Shown: positions 18,470-28,440, numbered from the stretch's first letter. The stretch is 64,000 nucleotides of DNA from Pseudomonas sp. B21_DOA (GCA_030544685.1 CP086683.1:4402001-4466000), one strand, 5' to 3'. The notes: a model not told the origin generated them from the letters alone. Made by a program: numbers and translations.

Positions 18470-19066
18470 ATGATCAACACCCAACACCTGATCATCTGCG
18501 AGCACTGTGATTGCGTGTACGAGAAAGTCGTGCTCGCCAAACACCAGAAAACCCTGTGCGTGCGCTGCGGTGGCGTGCTGCAGCGTTTCAACGGCCTGAC
18601 CATCGAGCAGCGTCTGGCATTGACGTTCACGGCGGCGATGCTGTGGCTGTTTGCCAATTTCTACCCGGTGATGAGCATCAGCCTCAAAGGCATGAAAAAC
18701 AGCGCGACCCTGTGGGATTCGGTGCTCGCGCTGAGCCAGGGACCGATCACCTTCATCGCGATGGTCGCTGCTATTGCGATCATCATCGCCCCGGCGTTTC
18801 AGCTGGTGTTGCTGGTCTGGGTGTTGGGCTTTGCCCTCGGTCTGCGTCGAGCGCCGGGGTTCAATCTGTGCATGCGCTGGCTGGAGACCCTGCGCCCGTG
18901 GAGCATGCTTGAGGTGTGTCTGCTGGGGGCGATGGTCGCGGTGTTCAAACTCGCCGGCCTGCTCGATGTGCTGCCGGGGATCGGCCTGTTTGCCCTGGCG
19001 GTGCTGAGCCTGATGATGATCCGCATTGCCGGCCGTGACATCCGCGAACTCTGGGACATTTTATGA
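18470..19066 (+). CDS. paraquat-inducible protein A (first PqiA)
   Basis: A 198-residue PqiA-domain protein. CEHCDC and CVRCG near the N terminus form a zinc-ribbon pair, followed by four membrane helices beginning around LTFTAAMLWLFANFYPVMSI. PqiA proteins work with MCE-domain PqiB in envelope lipid transport, but no pqiB or pqiC follows here. Its stop overlaps the next PqiA start (ATGA), so the two domains that form one long PqiA in E. coli are two coupled genes here. A TTG six bases upstream is an alternative start. Confidence 0.87.
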   Translation: MINTQHLIICEHCDCVYEKVVLAKHQKTLCVRCGGVLQRFNGLTIEQRLALTFTAAMLWLFANFYPVMSISLKGMKNSATLWDSVLALSQGPITFIAMVAAIAIIIAPAFQLVLLVWVLGFALGLRRAPGFNLCMRWLETLRPWSMLEVCLLGAMVAVFKLAGLLDVLPGIGLFALAVLSLMMIRIAGRDIRELWDIL

Positions 19067-19749
19067 AGCGTCCACCGACCGCCAGCGAGCTCAACCTGTG
19101 CCTGTGCCACAGCTGTGGCCTGGCCTGCGACATGACCGACGAGCCCCACCAATGCCCACGCTGCGATGCACCGCTGCATCGGCGCAAGACCAATTCACTG
19201 ACGCGCACCTGGGCGTACATGCTCGCTGCACTGGTCTTTTATATCCCGGCCAATCTGCTGCCAGTGATGAATACGGTGATGCTCGGCAACGGCGCCGACA
19301 GCACGATCATGAGCGGCGTGCTGGAGTTCTGGGAGGCCGGAGCGTGGGACATCGCCCTGATCATTTTCATCGCCAGTATCGCGGTGCCGGGGGTCAAGTT
19401 CGTCGCCCTGACCTTGCTGCTGGTCACGGTGCAGCGAAACAGCGATTGGGCGCGCAAGGAGCGTTCGAAGTTGTACCGCTTCGTCGAGCTGATCGGCTAT
19501 TGGTCGATGCTCGACGTGCTGGTGGTCGCGCTGGTCGCGGCGCTGGTGAAGTTCCAGGCGCTGGGCGATATCGAGCCACGACCGGGCATCCTGTTCTTCG
19601 GCCTGGTCGTGGTGTTCACCATGCTCGCGGCGATGAGTTTCGACCCGCGCCTGATCTGGGACAGGGACACCAGCGACACGGTCAGCGACGCAGCGTCTGG
19701 AGCAGCACCTGCAACGGATGGCGCAGCGCCTGATCCGACTGGCGCTTGA
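19063..19749 (+). CDS. paraquat-inducible protein A (second PqiA)
   Basis: A 228-residue PqiA-domain protein, the second half of a split PqiA pair. CHSCGLAC and CPRCDAPL supply the metal ribbon; membrane helices follow from TWAYMLAALVFYIPANLLPV. The last ~30 residues are Ala/Thr/Asp/Pro rich and unrelated to the family; they overlap by 68 bases the 3' end of the convergent dehydrogenase gene. It begins inside the stop of the upstream pqiA. Absence of an MCE partner nearby means that its partner is encoded elsewhere or it acts alone. Confidence 0.87.
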   Translation: MKRPPTASELNLCLCHSCGLACDMTDEPHQCPRCDAPLHRRKTNSLTRTWAYMLAALVFYIPANLLPVMNTVMLGNGADSTIMSGVLEFWEAGAWDIALIIFIASIAVPGVKFVALTLLLVTVQRNSDWARKERSKLYRFVELIGYWSMLDVLVVALVAALVKFQALGDIEPRPGILFFGLVVVFTMLAAMSFDPRLIWDRDTSDTVSDAASGAAPATDGAAPDPTGA

Positions 19750-22708
19750 CCTGGCTGCGGCAGGAGTAGCCGGTCGCCAACGCCTCGCCCTGCTCCGCCG
19801 GCGCCTGCACCTGACGCGCCCACGACTGCTCGTAAATGACGGCCGAGGTCTGGCGGTTGCGTGCTTCGTGGCCATAAGTACCGGACATGCCGCAGCAACC
19901 GGTGGCTTGTGTGGCGAGCTTCAGACCGGCACGTCCGAAGACCTGTTCCCACTGGAGGGTCGCGGCCGGCGCGTTGGTTTTCTCCGTGCAATGTGCGAGC
20001 AGACGGAACGCTTTGGGTTGAGCCTCAGGCGTCCGTTCTGGCATGACCTTGAGTAACCATTCCTGCACCAGCGCCACTTCAGGACATTCATTCAAGCCCG
20101 GCACTTTCAGGTATTCCTGGCGATAGACCAAAGTCATCGCCGGATCCAGCCCCAGCAGCGGCACGCCGGTCTGCGCCAGCGCCTGCAACTGCTCAGTGTT
20201 ACGCAACGCCGCACGATTGAACGCCGAGAGAAAGCCCTGCACGTGCAGCGGCTTGCCGTTGGCGCTGAACGGCGCGAGATAGACCTGATAACCCAGGCGC
20301 GAAATCAGCTCGACCAGATCAGCCAGCAGCGGCGCTTCGAAATAGCGGGTGAAGGCGTCCTGCACGATGACCACGCTGCGTTCGCGTTGCTCTGAGGTCA
20401 GTGCCGACAGCGTTGCAACCGTTGCTGGCTGCACCTGCCAACGGCGCATCGCCGCGTGGAAATCGAAACGGCTGAGCAACGGCACATCGACCATGCCACC
20501 GATCCGCGCCAGTGCGCCACGCACCCAGCCCGCGCCCATCAAGCCGTTGTACAGCGCCGGAATATGCGCCATGTACGGAATGGTGTATTCCAGCGAGGCA
20601 ATCAGGTAATCCCGTGCCGGACGCAGATAACGACTGTGATACAGCTCGAGAAAACGCGAGCGGAATTCCGGCACGTTGACCTTCACCGGGCACTGCCCCG
20701 CGCAGGATTTACAGGCCAGACAACCGGCCATGGCGTCGTACACCTCATGGGAAAAATCCGCCGACGGATCGCGGCTGTTGCGCCAGCGCTGCCACAGCGT
20801 GCTGAAAAACGCCGGTTTACGGATTGCGTCCGAGAGCACATCGACACCCGCCTCGCCCTGCAACCGCAGCCATTCGCGAATCAATGAAGCGCGGCCCTTG
20901 GGCGATTGCGCGCGTTCGCGGGTGGCTTTCCACGACGGGCACATGGCGTCATCGGGGTCGAAGTTGTAGCAGGCGCCGTTACCGTTGCAGTGCATGGCCG
21001 CGCCGTAGCTTTGCCAGACTTTCTCGTCGATCTGCCGATCCAGCTCGCCGCGCAGGGTCACTTCATCGATTTTCAGCAGCGCTGCGCCGCTGCTCGCTGG
21101 CGTGGCGATTTTGCCCGGGTTGAACTGATTGAAAGGGTCGAACGCTGCTTTCAAGGCTTGCAGCGCCGGGTACAACTCGCCGAAGAATGCCGGCGCGTAT
21201 TCCGAACGCAGGCCCTTGCCATGCTCGCCCCAGAGCAGGCCGCCGTAGCGCTGGGTCAGCGCCGCTACGCCATCGGACACCGGGCGTACCAGCGCCGCTT
21301 GCTGCGGGTCTTTCATGTCGAGGATCGGCCGCACGTGCAGCACGCCGGCGTCGACATGGCCGAACATGCCGTACTGCAAACCGTGGCTGTCGAGCAAATC
21401 GCGTAGCTCGGCGATGTATTCGGCCAAGTGCTGCGGCGGCACTGCGGTGTCTTCAACGAACGGCTGCGGGCGGGCTTCGCCGGCGACGTTGCCGAGCAGG
21501 CCCACCGCCCGCTTGCGCATGCCGTAGACCTTGTTCACCACTGCCTGACCGACCGCCAGCGTATGCCCGAGGCGCTCCACCGTGCGGTCGTTTTGCAGGT
21601 GTTCGAGGAACGCTTCGACGCGGCGTTGCAGGTCTTCGGGATCGTCACCGCAGAACTCGACCAGGTTGATGCCCAGCGTCGGCCGCTCAGCGTTTTCAGG
21701 AAAATATTCGGCAACGCCGTGCCAGACGATGTCCTGCATCGCCAACAGCAAGACCTTGGAGTCAACGGTTTCAATCGACAACGGCTTGAGCGCCATCAAC
21801 GCCCGCGCATCACGCAAGGCATCCATGAACCCGGCATAGCGGATATTCACCAGCATCGTGTGTTTGGGAATCGGCAGCACGTTGAGCCGCGCTTCGACGA
21901 CGAAGCCCAGCGAGCCTTCAGCGCCACAGAGCACGCTGTTGAGGTTGAAGCGCTGATCGGCCTCGCGCAGATGCGCCAGGTCATAACCGGTCAGGCAGCG
22001 GTTGAGATCGGGAAAGCGTGCTTTGATCAGCTCGCCCTGTTCATCAATGATCTGCCGCGCACAACGATAAACTTCGCCGACGCGATCATCGCGGGCGCAC
22101 TGCGCTGCAAGCTCATCCGCGGCCAGCGGCAGGCCGTGCAGACACTCGCCGCCGCGCAGGATCATCTCAAGCTCCAGCACATGGTCGCGGGTCTTGCCGT
22201 AGGTGCAACTGCCCTGGCCGCTGGCGTCGGTGTTGATCATGCCGCCGACCGTGGCGCGGTTCGAGGTCGACAGTTCCGGGGCGAAAAACAGCCCGGCGGA
22301 TTTCAGGGCGGCGTTGAGCTGGTCCTTGACCACACCGGCCTGCACCCGCACCCAGCGCTGTTCAACGTTGATTTCCAGAATGCGATTCATGTGCCGCGAC
22401 AGGTCGACGACGATGCCGTCCGTCAGCGATTGGCCGTTGGTGCCGGTGCCACCGCCACGCGGGGTGATCACCACTTTCTCGTACGCTGGTTCGGCAATCA
22501 GCCGCGCCACACGTGCAACGTCTTCGGCGTCCAGCGGAAACACCGCCGCTTGCGGCAAGCGCTGATAGATCGAGTTGTCGGTCGCGAGCACCACGCGGCT
22601 GGCGTAATCAGCGCTGATTTCCCCGCGAAAGCCGCTGTCTTTCAGGGCGGCGAGGAATTGTTGGTAATCGCCGGTCAGGGCTTTGGCAGGCGACAGCTGG
22701 GCAATCAT
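19682..22708 (-). CDS. FAD-binding and (Fe-S)-binding oxidoreductase, YdiJ / D-2-hydroxyglutarate dehydrogenase type
   Basis: A ~1008-residue fusion. The N-terminal half is an FAD-linked oxidase (PRGGGTGTNGQSL, TSNRATVGGMINTDASG, LCGAEGSLGFV), and the C-terminal half has a ferredoxin-type cluster motif CLACKSCAGQCPVKVNVPEF and CCG-type Cys clusters (ATGCCGMSG). This matches E. coli YdiJ (1018 residues), which oxidizes D-2-hydroxyglutarate. I use ATG 22708 (MIAQLSPAKA) since homology starts there; ATG codons at 22720 and 22789 would add 4 or 27 residues, none with a good Shine-Dalgarno. It is divergent from the LysR at 22866, its likely regulator. Confidence 0.87.
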   Translation of the reverse strand: MIAQLSPAKALTGDYQQFLAALKDSGFRGEISADYASRVVLATDNSIYQRLPQAAVFPLDAEDVARVARLIAEPAYEKVVITPRGGGTGTNGQSLTDGIVVDLSRHMNRILEINVEQRWVRVQAGVVKDQLNAALKSAGLFFAPELSTSNRATVGGMINTDASGQGSCTYGKTRDHVLELEMILRGGECLHGLPLAADELAAQCARDDRVGEVYRCARQIIDEQGELIKARFPDLNRCLTGYDLAHLREADQRFNLNSVLCGAEGSLGFVVEARLNVLPIPKHTMLVNIRYAGFMDALRDARALMALKPLSIETVDSKVLLLAMQDIVWHGVAEYFPENAERPTLGINLVEFCGDDPEDLQRRVEAFLEHLQNDRTVERLGHTLAVGQAVVNKVYGMRKRAVGLLGNVAGEARPQPFVEDTAVPPQHLAEYIAELRDLLDSHGLQYGMFGHVDAGVLHVRPILDMKDPQQAALVRPVSDGVAALTQRYGGLLWGEHGKGLRSEYAPAFFGELYPALQALKAAFDPFNQFNPGKIATPASSGAALLKIDEVTLRGELDRQIDEKVWQSYGAAMHCNGNGACYNFDPDDAMCPSWKATRERAQSPKGRASLIREWLRLQGEAGVDVLSDAIRKPAFFSTLWQRWRNSRDPSADFSHEVYDAMAGCLACKSCAGQCPVKVNVPEFRSRFLELYHSRYLRPARDYLIASLEYTIPYMAHIPALYNGLMGAGWVRGALARIGGMVDVPLLSRFDFHAAMRRWQVQPATVATLSALTSEQRERSVVIVQDAFTRYFEAPLLADLVELISRLGYQVYLAPFSANGKPLHVQGFLSAFNRAALRNTEQLQALAQTGVPLLGLDPAMTLVYRQEYLKVPGLNECPEVALVQEWLLKVMPERTPEAQPKAFRLLAHCTEKTNAPAATLQWEQVFGRAGLKLATQATGCCGMSGTYGHEARNRQTSAVIYEQSWARQVQAPAEQGEALATGYSCRSQVKRQSDQALRHPLQVLLQTLRR

Positions 22709-22865
22709 CGGTCGGGTCATCTCGGTCAAATCGGGCTGTGTGGCGGTGAACAGTTGTGCGCAAGGAATGATTGCGTCAGGCTCCGCCATCTGATTGCGCC
22801 CATGTTCATTGCTGGCCAGCCATCGAACAAGCGTAAATTCGACCCGTTATCGATGAGTTTTACGA

Positions 22866-23750
22866 ATGAATCCGCGCACCCTTACACCGTCCATGTCGCT
22901 GCTGCTGGCTTTCGAGGCCGCCGCTCGGCATGAAAGCTACACCCGCGCCGCCCATGAACTGTCACTGACGCAGAGCGCGGTCAGCCGTCAGGTGCAGATT
23001 CTCGAGAAGATGCTCGGCATGCGCCTGTTCAGCCGCGAAGGCCGGCAGGTGGTGCTGACGGATGTCGGGCGCATGTATCAGCGCGAGCTCAGCGAAGCCC
23101 TCGGACAGATTCGCAGCGCAACCTTGCAGGCGATGGCGTTTGGTTCGGGCATCCATAGCCTGCGCCTGGCGACGCTGCCAACCTTCGGTTCGAAATGGCT
23201 GCTGCCACGGTTGAAGGATTTCTACACGGCGCACCCGGGCATGACCGTGCACCTGCATTCGCGGATCGAAACCATCGACTTCGACACCAGCGAAATCGAC
23301 GCGGCCATCTGTGTCGGCGGCGGTGAGTGGCCAGGCCTGACCGCCCTGCCCCTGCACACCGAAGAACTGGTGGCGATTGCCAGCGCGCAGCTGTCGGCGA
23401 CTGAACGCGACGAGGCCGAGCGGCACATGGCCGGGCAGTTGCTGCTCAACGTCAGCAGCAATGCCCAGGCATGGGCGGAATGGTTCAGCCATCATCAACT
23501 GCCGCATCGCAGCATGCGAATCGGGCCAAGCTTCGAAATGACCTCGCACTTGATTCAGGCAGTACGCGCCAATATCGGCGTCGGCCTGGTGCCGCGGATT
23601 CTGGTCGAAGACGAATTGCTCAAGGGCGAATTGCTGCAACTGGGAGAGCCGATTACCAGCCGACGCAGCTATTACCTGGTGTACCCGCCGCGTAATGAGA
23701 ATCTGCCTTCGTTGAGAGCGTTTCGGGATTGGCTGCTCGAGACGCTTTGA
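22866..23750 (+). CDS. LysR family regulator, GcvA-like
   Basis: A 294-residue LysR protein of the GcvA-type subfamily: PSMSLLLAFEAAARHESYTRAA in two parts, LSLTQSAVSRQVQ, then ATLPTFGSKWLLPRL and the FDTSEIDAAI block typical of that group. The gene is divergent from the YdiJ-type dehydrogenase, separated by 157 bases, and probably controls it in response to a hydroxy acid (inference). It ends just before a REPIN. Confidence 0.88.
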   Translation: MNPRTLTPSMSLLLAFEAAARHESYTRAAHELSLTQSAVSRQVQILEKMLGMRLFSREGRQVVLTDVGRMYQRELSEALGQIRSATLQAMAFGSGIHSLRLATLPTFGSKWLLPRLKDFYTAHPGMTVHLHSRIETIDFDTSEIDAAICVGGGEWPGLTALPLHTEELVAIASAQLSATERDEAERHMAGQLLLNVSSNAQAWAEWFSHHQLPHRSMRIGPSFEMTSHLIQAVRANIGVGLVPRILVEDELLKGELLQLGEPITSRRSYYLVYPPRNENLPSLRAFRDWLLETL

Positions 23751-23755
23751 CTCGT

Positions 23756-23858
23756 GGGCCCCATCGCGGGCAAGCCCGCTCCCACAGGTATTGTGTCGCT
23801 CACAAATTTTGCATCCGACAAAGACCCTGTGGGAGCGGGCTTGCCCGCGATGGGGCCC
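23756..23858. repeat. REPIN, GGGCTTGCCCGC type
   Basis: A long nearly perfect inverted repeat: GGGCCCCATCGCGGGCAAGC... and its complement flank a ~36-base loop. It separates the convergent LysR and glucarate dehydratase genes. Confidence 0.92.
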
Positions 23859-23870
23859 GTCCCGACCACC

Positions 23871-25145
23871 TCAAAACCTCGGCTTGACCGCCCGCCAATC
23901 CGCCTTGTACCGCTGCATCTGCCGCACGTCATCGCGCTGGCGAATCCCGCACGTCAGGTACTGGTCATGCAGCTTGGCCAGTTGCTCATGATCCAGCTCC
24001 AGCCCGAGCCCCGGCGCGCGGGTGATCTTCACGCAGCCATCGACAATCGGCAGCTTGCCGCCCTTGATCACTTCCTCGTCCGGCTCCTGCCACGGGTAGT
24101 GGGTGTCACAGGCGTAATCCAGATTCGGCACTGCCGCCGCGACGTGCGCCATGGCCATCAGGCTGATGCCCAAGTGGGAATTGGAATGCATCGACACGCC
24201 GAGGCCGAACACGTCGCACATTTTCGCCAGCGTCTGCGTATCCCGCAGGCCACCCCAGTAATGGTGGTCGGCGAGGACAATCTGCACGCTGTTCTGCGCA
24301 ACGCTGCGGCGGAACTCGTCGAAATCGGTGACGACCATATTGGTCGCCAAGGGCAGACCGGTGCGCTTGTGCAGCTCAGCCATGCCATCAAGGCCCGGGG
24401 TCGGATCTTCGTAATACTGCAGGTCATCGCCGAGCAGTTCGGCCATGCGAATCGCCGTCTCCAGCGACCAGTTGCCGTTCGGATCGATGCGCAGCGGCAA
24501 TCCCGGAAAAGCTTTCTTCAGCGCCTTGATGCAAGCCACTTCATGCTCCGGCGGCAAGGTACCGGCCTTGAGCTTGATGCTCTTGAAACCGTAGGCTTCG
24601 ATCATTCGCGCTGCCTGGGCGACGATCTGCTGCTCGTTCAGCGCCTCGCCCCAGTTGTCCGGTTTGTAGGGCGATTCGATATGTTCGGCGTATTTGAAAA
24701 ACAGGTAAGCGCTGAACGGCACTTCATCGCGGATCGCGCCGCCGAGCAGGTCCACCAGCGGCACGTTCAGGTAGTGCGCTTGCAAATCGAGAAACGCTAC
24801 TTCAAACGCCGAGTAGGCATTGCTCACCGCTTTGCTGGCGTGGGAACCGGGGGCCAGTTCAGCGCCAGCAATGCTCGCCGGTTTATTTGCCGCCACGGTG
24901 GCCTGCACGATCGCGCGTAACTGATTGAGGTTGAACGGATCAAGGCCGATCAACTGGCTCTGCAATTGTTGCTGGATCGCCAGCGCCGGGGCATCGCCGT
25001 AGCTTTCGCCGAGGCCGATGTAGCCGTTGTCACTCTCGATCTCGATGATCGAGCGCAAGGCAAAGGGTTCGTGGATGCCACTGGCGTTGAGCAGTGGCGG
25101 ATCACGGAAGGCAATCGGGGTGACGCTGACACGGGTGATTTTCAA
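23871..25145 (-). CDS. gudD: glucarate dehydratase family protein
   Basis: A 424-residue enolase-superfamily dehydratase that would convert D-glucarate (and often L-idarate) to 5-dehydro-4-deoxyglucarate. The catalytic KxK is Lys191/Lys193 in SIKLKAG; metal ligands are Asp221 (RIDPNGNW), Glu246 (YYEDPTPG) and Asn269 (LATNMVVTD); His320 lies in MHSNSHLG, the glucarate dehydratase signature. The gene is ~30 bases downstream of an MFS carrier gene and a divergent LysR regulates the pair, a standard aldarate block. Distinction from the paralogue GudX or a galactarate-type enzyme is not certain. Confidence 0.85.
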   Translation of the reverse strand: MKITRVSVTPIAFRDPPLLNASGIHEPFALRSIIEIESDNGYIGLGESYGDAPALAIQQQLQSQLIGLDPFNLNQLRAIVQATVAANKPASIAGAELAPGSHASKAVSNAYSAFEVAFLDLQAHYLNVPLVDLLGGAIRDEVPFSAYLFFKYAEHIESPYKPDNWGEALNEQQIVAQAARMIEAYGFKSIKLKAGTLPPEHEVACIKALKKAFPGLPLRIDPNGNWSLETAIRMAELLGDDLQYYEDPTPGLDGMAELHKRTGLPLATNMVVTDFDEFRRSVAQNSVQIVLADHHYWGGLRDTQTLAKMCDVFGLGVSMHSNSHLGISLMAMAHVAAAVPNLDYACDTHYPWQEPDEEVIKGGKLPIVDGCVKITRAPGLGLELDHEQLAKLHDQYLTCGIRQRDDVRQMQRYKADWRAVKPRF

Positions 25146-25175
25146 GATGACGCTCCTGACAGATCAACAATCGAT

Positions 25176-26543
25176 TCAGTGGCTCGCGGCCGGACGAGCC
25201 GGCGCCACAACGGCGGCTTCGTCACTTGGCTTTGCCGGGGTTTGGCCTTTGGCGCCGGGCGCCGTGCGGGCGAAGAAGATCACTACGGCGGCGATCAGCG
25301 ATGTCGCCGCAAGGCCATACAGGCCGCCCTCGATGGAGCCGGTGGTTTGTTCAAGAATGCCGAACGCGGTCGGCGCGACGAAGCCGCCAAGGTTGCCGAT
25401 GGAGTTGATCAGCGCGATCACCGCCGCAGCGATGCGCGCATCCAGATAGCTTTGCGGAATCGGCCAGAACAGCGCCGACGCCGCTTTGAAACCGATGGCG
25501 GCAAAGCAGATGGCGACGAAGGCAAACACCGGCCCGCCGGTGGTCGACATGAACATACCGATGGCGGCGATAACCAAGGTCAGCGCGACCCAGGCCTGTT
25601 GGAATTTCCATTTGCCGGCCATCGCCGCGAAGCCGTACATGGCGACAATCGAAATGATCCACGGAATCGAATTGAGCAGCCCGACCTGGAAATCACCGAG
25701 GTTGCCCATCTTCTTGATCATGCTCGGCAGCCAGAACGTCGCGCCGTAAATGGTCAGCGCGATGGAGAAATAGATGAAGCAGAACAGCGCGATCTGCCGG
25801 TCAGCCAGCAGCTTGAACATCGATGGTTTGGCGACTTGTACTGCTTCGCGAACGCGTTGTTCTTCGGCAATCGCCGCGACCAGCGCTTCGCGCTCTTCCT
25901 CGCTCAGCCACTTGGCTTGACGCGGGTGTGATTGCAGCCAGAACCAGACGAATGCGCACAACACCACCGACGCTGCGCCTTCGATCAGAAACATCCACTG
26001 CCAGCCGTGCATGCCGAGCCCGCTGATATGCAGCAGCGCACCGGACACCGGGCCGGAAATCACCGAGGCAATCGCCGAGCCGCTGAGAAACACCGCCATG
26101 GTTTTGCCGCGCTCGGACGCTGGCAGCCACTGGGTGAAGTAATAAATGATCCCCGGGAAGAACCCAGCCTCGGCCGCGCCCAGGATAAAGCGCAGTACGT
26201 AGAAGCTGGTTTCACCCTGAACGAAAGCCATGGCCATGGCCGCGGCGCCTCAGGTGAACATGATCCGGGTCAGCCAGACCCTCGCGCCATAGCGCTGCAG
26301 CAGCATGTTCGAGGGCACTTCGAACAGTGCGTAACCGATGAAAAACAGCCCGGCGCCAAGTCCGTACGCCGCTGCGCCGATACCCAGATCGGTTTCCAGA
26401 TGGCTGCGCACGAAACCGATATTCACCCGGTCGATGTAATTGACGATGAACATCACCACGAACAGCGGCAGGACGTGGCGTTTGACCTTGGCGGCGGCGC
26501 GGGCGAGCACCGTGATGTCCGGCGGACTCTGGAGGGTTTTCAA
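25176..26543 (-). pseudogene. MFS transporter (anion:cation symporter, GudP-like) with in-frame stop
   Basis: A ~455-residue MFS carrier of the anion:cation symporter family, whose members take up glucarate, galactarate or similar acids. NYIDRVNIGF in helix 1 and ERGKTMAVFL between helices 4 and 5 identify it. The reading frame is uninterrupted except for TGA at 26250-26252 in ...TRIMFT-stop-GAAAMAMAF, where the family usually has Trp (TGG). No frame change occurs, so it is a point change (C to T on the plus strand at 26250). TTG 26543 is the likely start, with GGGAG seven bases upstream. It may be a sequencing error or a true nonsense mutation that would block aldarate uptake through this protein. 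Confidence 0.8.
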
Positions 26544-26661
26544 GGGGCGACTCCCGATCTTGTTTTTTAGGGATGACTTGAAGCGATGAGCCGATCATGG
26601 ACGTCGCGCATTGATCCCGTCTAATCTAAACAGGCATTCGATTGATACCCGGATTAGATCA

Positions 26662-27561
26662 ATGTTCGAACTTACCCAGCTGCGCTGCTTCACTACGGTC
26701 GCCACCGAACTCAACTTTCGCCGCGCCGCCGAACGCTTGAACATGACTCAGCCACCGCTGAGCCGGCAGATTCAGCTGCTGGAGCATCACCTCGGCGTCG
26801 AGTTGTTCACCCGCAGCACCCGCAGCGTTGCGCTGACGGCGGCGGGCCGGGCATTTTTTGTCGAAGCGCAGAATCTGCTGGAGCGCGCGCAGCAAGCGGC
26901 AGTCACCGCACGCCGGTTTGCAGAGGGCGACATTGGCTCGGTGAACATCGCGTTCGTCGGCAGCGCGGTGTATGAGTTTCTGCCAAAGGTGATCGCCGAA
27001 GCGCGGCTCAAACAGCCTCAGGTGAAAATCGATCTGGCAGAGATGAATACCTATCAGCAGCACGAGGCCTTGCGCGCTCGTCGTATCGACCTGGGCATCG
27101 CCCGGGCGCCATTGCAGGAACCGGGCTATGCCACCGAATGCCTGGTGCGCGAACCATTTGTGCTGGCAGTGCCGAGCGGGCATCGGTTGGCCAATGCATC
27201 TGAGGTATCAGTGGCTGATCTGGATAAACAACCGTTCCTGATGTACTCCCATGAAGCCTATCCGCCGTTCAACGAACTGTTGACCGGCACGCTGCGCTCA
27301 GCGCGGGTGGCGCCGGATTACGTGCAGTGGCTGGGCTCGTCGCTGACCATTCTGGCGCTGGTCAACGCTGGCATGGGTCTGGCGCTGGTACCACGTTGCG
27401 CGACCAGCGTGGTGTTCAGGAATGTGGTGTTTCGCGAGATCGATCTGGGCGAAGGGGTGCAGAGCGAACTGCATCTGATCTGGCGTGAGAACAATGACAA
27501 CCCGGCGTTCGCGATGTTGCTGGAGGCGATTCGCCGGGCGGTGGTGCAGGGTTGGGGCTGA
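26662..27561 (+). CDS. LysR family transcriptional regulator
   Basis: A 299-residue LysR regulator of the CatR/BenM-like group, with the winged helix TQLRCFTTVATELNFRRAAERL and LNMTQPPLSRQIQLLE, and effector-domain motif DLGIARAP. ATG 26662 begins the homology; upstream frame is not coding. It is divergent from the MFS/glucarate dehydratase operon (118 bases between starts) and so is its probable activator in response to an aldarate. The spacer ends in an ATTGATACC...GGATTAGATCAAT inverted pair that could be its box. Confidence 0.88.
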   Translation: MFELTQLRCFTTVATELNFRRAAERLNMTQPPLSRQIQLLEHHLGVELFTRSTRSVALTAAGRAFFVEAQNLLERAQQAAVTARRFAEGDIGSVNIAFVGSAVYEFLPKVIAEARLKQPQVKIDLAEMNTYQQHEALRARRIDLGIARAPLQEPGYATECLVREPFVLAVPSGHRLANASEVSVADLDKQPFLMYSHEAYPPFNELLTGTLRSARVAPDYVQWLGSSLTILALVNAGMGLALVPRCATSVVFRNVVFREIDLGEGVQSELHLIWRENNDNPAFAMLLEAIRRAVVQGWG

Positions 27562-27564
27562 AAA

Positions 27565-27705
27565 TTATTGTGGCAACCTGTATTTGAGTGGCGGCGGAGC
27601 GCTCGGGGCTTTGATCAACGGCTCCTCCAGCGGCTTGCCGTCAGGACCAGTGAACAGGCGTTCGTATTGCTTTGGCATTGGTCGCGGTGCTCTTGCAGTC
27701 GTCAT
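27565..27705 (-). CDS. small hypothetical protein (46 aa)
   Basis: A 46-residue frame reading MTTARAPRPMPKQYERLF and ending PLKYRLPQ, rich in Pro and basic residues. Its ATG overlaps the stop of the DUF6338 gene as ATGA, which argues that it is translated by coupling. It has no membrane segment and I recognise no family. Its stop is four bases from the stop of the convergent LysR gene. Confidence 0.55.
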   Translation of the reverse strand: MTTARAPRPMPKQYERLFTGPDGKPLEEPLIKAPSAPPPLKYRLPQ

Positions 27706-28307
27706 GATGAACCCTCTGATACCGGGCTGAATTCAACCCACTTAACTTGCGCGGAATCTATCAGCAAAATTTCGGCACCAAAAGGCGTCGACTTGCCATC
27801 GTCATTAACCCAACGTGGATTCTGCATCACGAATTGCCCACAACTGGATTCGGACGGCCACTCGACAGGCCAGCCAAACACGCGCCTCTCGTCATGTAAA
27901 TGCAGGGTTATGAACCGGTCGAACTGGGCGAAAGCGCAGAACCATTCACTGGGGAAAGAAGATTGTTTCGTGACGTTTCGCTTACGTAACCAGCCGTGCA
28001 ATTTGTCACTCGTAGCCAGGTAACAGGCAAACAAACCCAGCATCAGCGAAAACACAAATGCCCAGAGCGTTTGCGCCCGATCATCCCAGCTTCCTAATGA
28101 AAAACCCTTCGAGCCAACCCACAAACAGAGGTTGCCCACCGCCAACACCGCGCCCTGAATCACAAAAGTAAATATCAGCGCCTGCACGATCTGGCCGAAC
28201 GTATCCGGTCGCTTGAATGCCGTAAGTGAATAGAAGATCCAGGTCGATAGAAAACCTGGGATTAGATACTGCAACAGCGGAATGATGTCCTTGACCAGAT
28301 CATCCAT
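27702..28307 (-). CDS. DUF6338 family membrane protein
   Basis: A 201-residue protein. MDDLVKDIIPLLQYLIPGFL at the start is the DUF6338 signature. Three hydrophobic stretches (residues ~8-28, 40-65 and 80-97) are followed by a soluble C-terminal domain of ~100 residues. Function is unknown; members occur singly in many Pseudomonas and phage-defence-like contexts. It is the first gene of a two-gene unit with the 46-residue protein. Confidence 0.75.
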   Translation of the reverse strand: MDDLVKDIIPLLQYLIPGFLSTWIFYSLTAFKRPDTFGQIVQALIFTFVIQGAVLAVGNLCLWVGSKGFSLGSWDDRAQTLWAFVFSLMLGLFACYLATSDKLHGWLRKRNVTKQSSFPSEWFCAFAQFDRFITLHLHDERRVFGWPVEWPSESSCGQFVMQNPRWVNDDGKSTPFGAEILLIDSAQVKWVEFSPVSEGSS

Positions 28308-28440
28308 GATCCGAGACTCCTTTCAGTCATGCCGATCCCGTCACGGGCCGACATTCAAAGCCTAGTCAAGGATCCTGCTGCGCCTCGCGGGCAACTGTCA
28401 CAGCTCATTGCGAGCGTTTGGCGGGAGTCTCCATCCAATG

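Noticed and set aside
23756..23858. Strong inverted repeat considered as transposon ends
   Set aside because: Both arms are REP sequence with a short loop and no transposase; it is an ordinary REPIN.
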